From JAFDVL01 sp031371805 (lineage in GTDB: Bacteria; Acidobacteriota; Blastocatellia; RBC074): DNA of 5,637 nt. The notes below the pieces were generated by a model. That model made no database searches. It was not told the origin of the DNA and saw only the letters and a program-made list of their open reading frames with translations. Positions 1 to 4,841 of the stretch are shown in pieces. Numbering within the stretch: position 1 is the first letter of the stretch; every line of letters begins with the position of its first letter. The position numbers and the translations under genes were made by a program. Location: NCBI GenBank assembly GCA_031371805.1, contig JANMKB010000587.1:1-5637 (forward strand), given 5' to 3'.

Positions 1-51
1 ATCGAAAGGCGAGTTCTCAAAGGCTGCTTGAAAAAAATCTTTGTATTCCAT
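1..51 (-). CDS. N-terminal 17 codons of a gene cut by the window edge; possibly a Cas3-like helicase
   Basis: A minus-strand ATG at 51-49 opens a frame that stays open to the window edge and reads MEYKDFFQAAFENSPFD. A GGGA Shine-Dalgarno-like motif lies 8 nt upstream (complement of 60-63), overlapping the end of the WYL gene. The ATG is 13 nt after the WYL stop codon, so the two are probably one transcript. The pattern of two Phe, an Ala and then a P-F/Y pair is reminiscent of the start of Cas3-type helicases of CRISPR type I-G (formerly I-U), which often begin with FF-x-x-A followed by a P-[YF]-x-[YFW]-Q motif. That is recall of a family pattern on 17 residues and cannot establish function. 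Existence of a coding start is fairly well supported by the start codon, ribosome site and spacing; identity is weak. Confidence 0.5.
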   Translation of the reverse strand, partial: MEYKDFFQAAFENSPFD

Positions 52-64
52 AAATGATGTCCCA

Positions 65-1084
65 TTAGTTTTTATCGCTTGAATAAAGCTTCAATGTCTT
101 CTGCAACCGTTCCCGCATCATCTCGCGCAGTCGCTCCGGTCGCAACGCCACGACGTGTTCGCCGTATTGCAACAGCCAGCGTGCCACTTGTTCCAATGCA
201 TTCTCAGTCGTTTCAAACGTGATCCGCAGCCGTCCATCTTTCAACTGCTTTTGCTTTTCAGTTTCATGAAACTTTCGCTCGCGGGCGTAGCGGGCTTGGA
301 AGGCGGCGAATTCCACTTCTACGGTCACATCTTTGCCGCCACGAAACATGCCAAAGCCTTTCTGCAAATAATTCTGTGCATTCCAATCGGGCGGCGGTTC
401 AAAGTGGCGGCGGGTGCGGGCCAAATTCGAAATGCGTCCAGCGTGAAAATCGCGGTAGCCCTGTTTTTCAATGTCCCAGGAAATCGCGTACCACTCGCCG
501 ATCCAGTTATGCACCAGCAATACATTCACTTCGCGGTGCGTCAGTTCGTTGTTGTAAGGCGAGAAATATTCGATGGCGAGCGTCTCGCGGTGCGTGGCGG
601 CGGCGGTCAGTTTGCGCAGGATTTCGGGCGACACATCGGCGGTTGGTTCGGGCGCAAAGGTGATAGCGTCTTCCAGTGCGCCGATGTCTACTTTGACCTC
701 ATCGGGCAGGAAAGCGGCGAGTTTGCTCAAGGCCTGGCGTGCCAGTTTTATTTCTGTCGTCGCGGTTCCTAACCGGCGCAAGACGCGTTCGGCGGCGAAA
801 AAGGCGATCAACTCGCCTTCAGTCAAACGGATTTCCGGCAACTCCCATTCCGGCTCAGTGAAATAGAAACCATTCCGCTCCCGACTGAAGGCAAGCGGCG
901 CACGGTAATCATTCTCCAGCCGTCGCAATTCGCGTTGCACGGTGCGTTCTTTACATTCCAGCACCTGCGCCAGCTTCATCTTATTGGGATACTGACCGCG
1001 CTGGATTTCGACGCATAATTGTTTTAGACGAAAGTAGGCGCGAGCATGAATACGCGGCGCAATTGCAGGTGTTTTGTTTGCCAT
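65..1084 (-). CDS. wHTH-WYL domain transcriptional regulator
   Basis: This 339-residue protein is a DNA-binding regulator of the WYL family, whose members sense ligands (nucleotides or nucleic acids are proposed) and often control defence or DNA-damage genes. A winged helix-turn-helix occupies about residues 15-76: recognition-helix region KERTVQRELRRLE at 45-57, wing ending NGFYF at 71-75. The WYL domain spans about 156-228, with the signature region EWYAISWD at 197-204 and the conserved-looking FHAGRISN at 213-220. A WCX-type C-terminal extension covers about 252-333. The canonical W-Y-L triplet is W-Y-A here (198-200). The start is well fixed: an AGGG motif lies 7 nt upstream (complement of 1092-1095) and an in-frame TAG sits four codons before the ATG. 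Length is normal for the family. It sits alone upstream of a truncated ORF beginning 13 nt after its stop, so it probably regulates or accompanies that gene; the specific target is unknown. Sampled G+C is higher than in recN. Confidence 0.9.
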   Translation of the reverse strand: MANKTPAIAPRIHARAYFRLKQLCVEIQRGQYPNKMKLAQVLECKERTVQRELRRLENDYRAPLAFSRERNGFYFTEPEWELPEIRLTEGELIAFFAAERVLRRLGTATTEIKLARQALSKLAAFLPDEVKVDIGALEDAITFAPEPTADVSPEILRKLTAAATHRETLAIEYFSPYNNELTHREVNVLLVHNWIGEWYAISWDIEKQGYRDFHAGRISNLARTRRHFEPPPDWNAQNYLQKGFGMFRGGKDVTVEVEFAAFQARYARERKFHETEKQKQLKDGRLRITFETTENALEQVARWLLQYGEHVVALRPERLREMMRERLQKTLKLYSSDKN

Positions 1085-1091
1085 AGACGTA

Positions 1092-1095
1092 CCCT
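1092..1095 (-). promoter_or_regulatory. Ribosome binding site of the WYL regulator
   Basis: The minus strand reads AGGG followed by 7 nt and then ATG. Together with the in-frame stop just upstream it decides the start codon. Confidence 0.5.
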
Positions 1096-1261
1096 ATCAG
1101 GCCGGGGAGACAGTTAGTGTCCGGGCGGCAATATTTTTTTGATGGACTGAGAAAACTGCTGAATAAACGGGGCGCAGTAAAGATTGCGCGGCAGGCAGGA
1201 AATGTCAATGTCCGGGTTAAATTTTGAAAAGGGAAGTGCTGGTACGCAGGAGGGCTTTGGG

Positions 1262-1383
1262 CTTTGGCTTTTGGTCTTTGGCAACTCTGCATGAATGATT
1301 TGCCTGCGATAGCAGTAACGCGAGCGCAAGTTGCTGGCCGGGGGAAATCTTTTCAATCCCTCGCCAAAGACCAAAAAACAAAG
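1262..1383. repeat. 122-bp element with 21-bp imperfect terminal inverted repeats
   Basis: The left arm at 1262-1282 and the right arm at 1363-1383 are reverse complements at 19 of 21 positions. The core TTTTGGTCTTTGGC (1269-1282) matches perfectly. The 80-bp interior carries a smaller hairpin: CAGTAAC at 1313-1319 pairs with GTTGCTG at 1330-1336 (one G-T pair) around a 10-nt loop. The left side is preceded by further GGGCTTTGG-type units (1252-1267), giving a short-period repetitive look. No flanking target-site duplication is evident. It could be a small non-autonomous (MITE- or REP-like) repeat, a large RNA hairpin, or decayed repetitive sequence. The arms are seen directly; the class is inference. 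Confidence 0.6.
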
Positions 1384-1409
1384 ACCTCATCAGTTCTAAT
1401 TAAATAAAG

Positions 1410-1442
1410 AAAGCCCTGCGATAAAATATACAGCAGGGCTTT
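1410..1442 (-). terminator. Intrinsic terminator downstream of ssb
   Basis: AAAGCCCTGC at 1410-1419 pairs perfectly with GCAGGGCTTT at 1433-1442 across a 13-nt A/T-rich loop. On the minus strand the stem is followed by the U-rich tract TCTTTATTTAATT (stem end overlapping), 33 nt after the ssb stop codon. This suits termination of the ybgF-like/ssb transcript. On the plus strand it is followed by TTTT at 1441-1444, so it may also work in the opposite direction. Confidence 0.85.
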
Positions 1443-1474
1443 TTGTGATAAGTGTGGCTTTAAAGATGCCCGGA

Positions 1475-1927
1475 CTAGAACGGTATATCTTCGTCACTGG
1501 GGCCGCTGCCGTGATCTTCGGGGGGAGCAGAGCGCGGTTGCTGTCCGCCGGAAGGACGAGGAGCCGGATTGCCGCCGCCACCGCCGCCTTCGTCTGCGCC
1601 GCGGGGCGAAAGGAATTGCAAATCGCTGCCATTAACTGCCAGAGAAGTCCGCTTCACGCCGTCCCGGTCGGTATATTCTTCCTGCCGTAATTTGCCTTCG
1701 ATATAAACCTGTTTGCCTTTGGTCAGGTACTGATTGGCGACTTCGGCCTGTTTGCCCCAAAAGGTAATCTTGAACCAGGTGGTAATTTCCTGGGAATCTG
1801 CGCCGCCGCCACGCCGCTCAGTAGTCGCAATCGAAAAATCACAGACGGCTGTGCCCTGTGGGGTATATCTGATGACGGGGTCGCGGCCTAAATATCCGAT
1901 AATCGTAATTTTGTTGAATGACGCCAT
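1475..1927 (-). CDS. ssb: Single-stranded DNA-binding protein SSB
   Basis: This protein binds single-stranded DNA during replication, recombination and repair, and recruits partners through its C-terminal tip. At 150 residues it has normal bacterial SSB length. The OB-fold covers about residues 1-107, starting MASFNKITIIGYLGRDP with the family patterns RYTPQGTAV (20-28) and TTWFKITFWGKQAE (49-62), including aromatic residues W51, F52 and W57 expected to stack on bases. A flexible Gly/Pro/Gln-rich linker follows (about 108-144) with a run of six glycines. The acidic tail DEDIPF (145-150) closely matches the DDDIPF protein-interaction tip of E. coli SSB. The start is supported by AGGAG 7 nt upstream. 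It lies 32 nt after the ybgF-like gene on the same strand, so both are probably co-transcribed, and it is followed by a strong terminator. Confidence 0.97.
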   Translation of the reverse strand: MASFNKITIIGYLGRDPVIRYTPQGTAVCDFSIATTERRGGGADSQEITTWFKITFWGKQAEVANQYLTKGKQVYIEGKLRQEEYTDRDGVKRTSLAVNGSDLQFLSPRGADEGGGGGGNPAPRPSGGQQPRSAPPEDHGSGPSDEDIPF

Positions 1928-1934
1928 TGCTATT

Positions 1935-1939
1935 CTCCT
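1935..1939 (-). promoter_or_regulatory. Ribosome binding site of ssb
   Basis: The minus strand carries AGGAG, 7 nt before the ATG, in the 32-nt gap after the upstream gene. It supports independent translation initiation of ssb. Confidence 0.75.
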
Positions 1940-1959
1940 GTTTCGGTTAGTGTACTTGT

Positions 1960-2841
1960 TTATGGTTTACCAGCACGAGGGCGTGGCTTGGCTGTTGTTT
2001 TGCCAGCCGGAGCATTCGGGCTTTCTCCCAGGCGTTCCAGTTCCTGCTTTGCCTGGGCCGCTTCATTGGAATTGGGAGCCATTGAAATTGCTCCGCGTAA
2101 CGCCGCCACTCCCTCTTCCCGACGTTCTAAATACAAAAGTGACAGACCTTTTTTGAACTGTCCGGTGACCACTTTATCACCGCTTGGATAAGTCGTGAGC
2201 AGCTTGTCGTATTCCGCCAAAGCCTCAGCGTACCGCATCTGCGCAAACAGCCCGTCAGCAATCCAGAATTGAGCGTTATCGGCGGCTTCGGTCGTGCCGT
2301 AAGCCTCAACATAGCGCCGGAAATTGGCAATTGCTTCGTCGTATTTACCCTGGGTAAACTGGGTATAGGCGAAAGCGTAAAGTTGCTCAGGATTATCAAA
2401 GCGAGGTGCGGTGGTTGCGGCTTTTTTCTCTTCTTCCTGATGTTGTTTGGCCTGCTGCTCTAAGTAGCCTTTTAAGCCGTTGATCTGCCCGGCAATTTGT
2501 TCCAGCTTGCGATCCGTGGCGGCCTGTTGCGACGCTAACTTATTGATATTTGTGCTTGCCCCGGTAATGTTATTTGTCTGAATGACCTGGGTTTTGCTGA
2601 TGGCATCCTCGATCTGGCCCAGGCTGCGCAGCGTATTCTCCTGATTTTCAGTTAATTTTTGTAACAGGGCGGCTGTTTGTCCGCTTGATTTATCAAATGA
2701 TTCCTGTAAATCTCGCACCTGCTTCTGGAGTACGAGCACTTCGCCCTGAAGTCTGATAATGACATCTTTATCTCCGGCGGTGCTGGCGCCAATAGCAAAA
2801 ATCAATATTGCTAAGATAAGATAGGGACTAAATCGTTTCAT
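1960..2841 (-). CDS. YbgF/CpoB-like periplasmic protein with coiled coil and TPR repeats
   Basis: This 293-residue protein resembles the YbgF/CpoB family, periplasmic proteins that coordinate outer-membrane constriction and peptidoglycan synthesis in Proteobacteria. Residues 1-22 look like a Sec signal peptide (MKRF, then a hydrophobic stretch PYLILAILIFAIGAS, with likely cleavage near STA-GD). There is no lipobox cysteine, so it should be soluble in the periplasm. Residues about 25-140 are rich in Q/E/K/L heptad-like sequence and probably form a coiled coil. Three TPR-like units follow at about 150-183 (ending YDEAIANFRRYVEAYG), 187-220 (YAEALAEYDKLLTTYP) and 225-258 (REEGVAALRGAISMAP). The tail (about 275-293) is basic and Pro/Ala-rich. 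A GGAGG motif precedes the ATG by 4 nt. It is the first gene of a probable two-gene unit with ssb, diverging from recN. No tolB, pal or other Tol genes are in the window, so a true Tol-Pal role is inference and a generic TPR scaffold is an alternative. Confidence 0.8.
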   Translation of the reverse strand: MKRFSPYLILAILIFAIGASTAGDKDVIIRLQGEVLVLQKQVRDLQESFDKSSGQTAALLQKLTENQENTLRSLGQIEDAISKTQVIQTNNITGASTNINKLASQQAATDRKLEQIAGQINGLKGYLEQQAKQHQEEEKKAATTAPRFDNPEQLYAFAYTQFTQGKYDEAIANFRRYVEAYGTTEAADNAQFWIADGLFAQMRYAEALAEYDKLLTTYPSGDKVVTGQFKKGLSLLYLERREEGVAALRGAISMAPNSNEAAQAKQELERLGESPNAPAGKTTAKPRPRAGKP

Positions 2842-2845
2842 ATAA

Positions 2846-2850
2846 CCTCC
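2846..2850 (-). promoter_or_regulatory. Ribosome binding site of the ybgF-like gene
   Basis: The minus strand has GGAGG only 4 nt before the ATG (GGAGGTTATATG). The spacing is short but the match to the anti-Shine-Dalgarno sequence is strong, and it fixes the start just before the signal peptide. Confidence 0.65.
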
Positions 2851-2949
2851 GTATGATGTTGTCGCTGATAATATTTTTTAGCAGGTGAAATATAATCACA
2901 CGTGCGGCGGCAAAGTAAAATCAAGACCGCTTAATTTCCCAATTTGTCT

Positions 2950-2962
2950 GTAGTAGACTACT
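2950..2962. promoter_or_regulatory. Small palindrome upstream of recN, candidate operator
   Basis: GTAGTAGACTACT contains two overlapping inverted repeats: GTAGT/ACTAC with a 2-nt spacer and AGTAG/CTACT with a 1-nt spacer. It is flanked by CTGT on both sides in direct orientation (2948-2951 and 2961-2964). It lies about 55 bp before the recN start and overlaps a possible recN -35 region, where a repressor site would be expected. LexA is an attractive candidate because recN is an SOS gene in many bacteria, but the motif does not match a LexA box I know. Confidence 0.3.
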
Positions 2963-3015
2963 GTCCATCGTAACCAGTTCGGCGCGGAAATCATGGGAAG
3001 ATACTCTGAATCAGC

Positions 3016-4734
3016 ATGCTAAAACTTCTGACTATTTCAAATCTGGCCGTCATCAGTCACCTGCAGGTGGAATTTGGCGAAGGGCTAAATATCCTGAGCG
3101 GCGAAACCGGGTCAGGCAAATCCATTATTCTGGCTTCACTCGGATTATTATTAGGGGAACGGGCCTCGCTTGATTTGCTCAGAACCGGAGAGAGCAGGGC
3201 AGTTGTCGAAGGCGTCTTCGAGATTGAAGGCAATAATCCGTTACAGGCTTTCCTGCGCGAATCAGGCATTGAAGTTTTGGAAGAGGATTTAATTATTAAG
3301 CGTGAAATCGTTGCCAATGGTCGGGGCAAGGTTTTTGTTAATAATCAGTCTGCGACCATCAATTTACTCAAGACAATTCAACCACACATTATTGATGTCC
3401 ACGGTCAGGGCGAACAGCAAAGTCTACTATCAACCGGAGTCCAGACGAGCATGCTTGACGCTTACAGTAAATCCGAGTCCCTGCGAAAAAAAGTTGAAGC
3501 ACGGTTTGAGGCGGTCGCGCAACTGGTCGCTGAATTGGAATCGCTGAAAAAATCTGATTCAGAGCGCCTGCAAATGCTGGATTTGATTGATTACCAGATT
3601 AATGAAATTGACCGCGTGCAACCTAAGCTGGAGGAGGATGCAGAATTAGCAACTGAGCGAAAGCTCTTAACGAATGCTGAAAAACTAACGACCCTTTGCA
3701 CTGAAATTACCAGCTTCCTGTATGATGACGATGAATCAGTTATTGCCCGTCTGAGCCAGTCAGCGCGTCGCCTGGATGAGTTAGCGACCATTGATAGCCA
3801 GTTCAGTGTCCAAAGCGAGCAATTAGCCACTGCCAAATATACTATCGAGGACGCGGTCTTTATTATCCGTGATTATGCCGATAAGATAACTTATTCAGCT
3901 ACCCGCCTCCATTCGATTGAAGAACGGCTGGAAGCATTGGAGCGGTTGAAGCGAAAATATGGCGGAACGCTCACCGAGGTTCTGGCTCATTATGAAAAAA
4001 TGAACGTCCGGCAGGACGAATTACGAAACAGCGAAAATCACGAAAAGTCCCTGGTTAACTTACTGTCGGAAATGGTTCAGGGCTACCGGGCAGAGGCGCT
4101 GAAATTAACCGAAACCAGAAATAAAGCAGCGCACGAACTGGAAAAGAAATTAAAGAAAGACCTTTCAGAAGTTGCGTTAGAGAAGTCACAGTTCAGAATT
4201 AACTTTAATGCTCCATTAGGTGGAATTAATTTTTCTCAAATCCGGCAATGGTTTAGCAGTGAGACTGAACATTTGATCTTAAATCGGTTAGGTCAGGAAT
4301 ATGGAGAGTTTTATTTTTCCGCGAATAAAGGCGAAGAGCTTCGTCCGATGAGTGCAGTGGCTTCGGGTGGAGAATTATCACGTCTGATGCTGATTCTAAA
4401 ATCCAACATTGCCCCCACGCCTTACCCCAGAACTTTAGTTTTTGATGAAATAGACACAGGCATTGGTGGTCGGGTCGCAGACGCAGTTGGCGTCAGGCTG
4501 AAGCGCCTGGCTAAGTCAAATCAGGTGATTTGCGTGACGCATCAAGCACAGATTGCCAGATATGCGGATGTTCACCTGCAGGTGGTAAAAACCGTGCAGG
4601 GACAACGGACGCTGACAACGCTAAATCGGCTGGAAGCAGAAGGGCGGGTGAATGAAATAGCTCGCATGATGGCGGGCGCAAATGTAACAGACATTTCAAT
4701 CAAATATGCCAGACAACTGCTTAGTAATGAATAG
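3016..4734 (+). CDS. recN: DNA repair protein RecN
   Basis: RecN is an SMC-like ATPase that acts in the cytoplasm on double-strand-break repair, bridging DNA and assisting RecA-dependent recombination. At 572 residues it has near-usual family length. The N-terminal half-head starts MLKLLTISNLAVI, the family pattern, with Walker A GETGSGKS at 29-36 and the RecN-type motif DVHGQGEQQSLL from 127. Long helical arms form a coiled coil over about 150-400, with the conserved-looking segment QINEIDRVQPKLEEDAEL from 194. The C-terminal half-head has the ABC signature SGGELSR at 450-456, Walker B LVFDE at 474-478 with D-loop IDTGIGG following, switch His H509 (VTHQ), and the family-typical ending VNEIARMMAG. 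All ATPase motifs are intact. The start is the first possible ATG: an in-frame TGA lies at 3007-3009. The Shine-Dalgarno is poor (GGGAAG is 15 nt away), so translation may be weak. It is followed after 107 bp by miaB with no terminator visible. Confidence 0.98.
   Translation: MLKLLTISNLAVISHLQVEFGEGLNILSGETGSGKSIILASLGLLLGERASLDLLRTGESRAVVEGVFEIEGNNPLQAFLRESGIEVLEEDLIIKREIVANGRGKVFVNNQSATINLLKTIQPHIIDVHGQGEQQSLLSTGVQTSMLDAYSKSESLRKKVEARFEAVAQLVAELESLKKSDSERLQMLDLIDYQINEIDRVQPKLEEDAELATERKLLTNAEKLTTLCTEITSFLYDDDESVIARLSQSARRLDELATIDSQFSVQSEQLATAKYTIEDAVFIIRDYADKITYSATRLHSIEERLEALERLKRKYGGTLTEVLAHYEKMNVRQDELRNSENHEKSLVNLLSEMVQGYRAEALKLTETRNKAAHELEKKLKKDLSEVALEKSQFRINFNAPLGGINFSQIRQWFSSETEHLILNRLGQEYGEFYFSANKGEELRPMSAVASGGELSRLMLILKSNIAPTPYPRTLVFDEIDTGIGGRVADAVGVRLKRLAKSNQVICVTHQAQIARYADVHLQVVKTVQGQRTLTTLNRLEAEGRVNEIARMMAGANVTDISIKYARQLLSNE
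3058..4584. repeat. Pair of identical 12-bp palindromes inside recN (3058-3069 and 4573-4584)
   Basis: The perfect palindrome CACCTGCAGGTG occurs twice, each followed by G. Both copies are in the recN reading frame and encode His-Leu-Gln-Val (residues 15-18 and 520-523). The range given spans both copies; only the two 12-bp ends are the repeat. They may be coincidental products of codon choice in two beta-strands, or duplicated binding sites. Confidence 0.5.
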
Positions 4735-4841
4735 GATGGCTGGGCTATGTTAAGGCGATGAACAAGATAGAGGTAGAAAGTTCAAGTACTTCCTTCAAAA
4801 TGTTGCACGTGAAATGCTTCTGCTGAAAATGGTTGACGTTT
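4735..4841 (+). other. recN-miaB spacer without a terminator
   Basis: The 107-bp gap has no GC-rich hairpin with a T run, so read-through from recN into miaB is plausible. A short palindrome AAGTACTT (4784-4791) is too small to terminate. It holds the parS-like sequence at 4801-4816. A 22-codon open frame (4758-4826) lacks support. Confidence 0.5.
4801..4816. promoter_or_regulatory. parS-like 16-mer, possible ParB binding site
   Basis: TGTTGCACGTGAAATG matches the bacterial parS consensus TGTTTCACGTGAAACA at 13 of 16 positions, including the central CACGTGAAA. One mismatch is at position 5, which is known to vary among real sites. The other two are the last two bases. parS sites are bound by ParB (Spo0J) to organise and segregate the origin region. 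The site is intergenic, between recN and miaB. Similarity is seen directly; function is inference. Confidence 0.35.

Larger units (their letters stand above)
1085..1409. other. Intergenic region between the ssb terminator and the WYL gene
   Basis: About 325 bp with no convincing gene. The frames open here on either strand lack plausible ribosome sites and recognisable protein content. The part nearest the WYL gene (about 1085-1200) should hold its promoter, since the next gene upstream ends in a terminator. An A/T-rich stretch around 1129-1141 is visible, but I could not pair it with a convincing -35 hexamer. The middle contains the inverted-repeat element described separately (1262-1383). 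No tRNA, CRISPR array or riboswitch is recognised. Confidence 0.6.
2842..3015. promoter_or_regulatory. Divergent promoter region between ybgF-like/ssb and recN
   Basis: This 174-bp spacer must drive both the leftward ybgF-like/ssb unit and rightward recN. A/T-rich stretches near 2868-2880 and 2888-2897 (TATATT on the minus strand) could be the -10 region of the leftward promoter. TTGTCT at 2944-2949 is a possible -35 for recN, but I find no good -10 at the right spacing. The palindrome at 2950-2962 is listed separately. No E. coli-type SOS box (CTGT-N8-ACAG) is present. Confidence 0.5.

Noticed and set aside
155..772. Long plus-strand open frame of 205 codons inside the WYL gene
   Set aside because: It lies antisense to a gene with clear wHTH, WYL and WCX domains. 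Its translation has no recognisable family and it has no ribosome site, so it is a by-product of G+C-rich codon usage.
1114..1374. Minus-strand open frame across the inverted-repeat region
   Set aside because: Its translation is low in recognisable content, it lacks a ribosome site, and it spans the repeat arms and the presumed WYL promoter.
1085..1409. CRISPR array or tRNA gene in the intergenic region beside the WYL regulator
   Set aside because: There is only one pair of inverted arms, no direct repeats with regular spacers, and no cloverleaf or TTC-loop sequence.
2896..2906. Second CACGTG in the divergent promoter as another parS
   Set aside because: Only the central hexamer fits. The flanking bases do not match the parS consensus.
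2993..3016. ATG at 2993 as an earlier recN start
   Set aside because: It is out of frame with recN, and an in-frame TGA at 3007-3009 blocks any upstream extension of recN.
4758..4826. 22-codon ORF in the recN-miaB spacer (starts MNKIEVESS, ends KCFC)
   Set aside because: AAGG lies only 2 nt before the ATG, too close for a normal ribosome site. There is no recognisable content, and a frame of this length is expected by chance.
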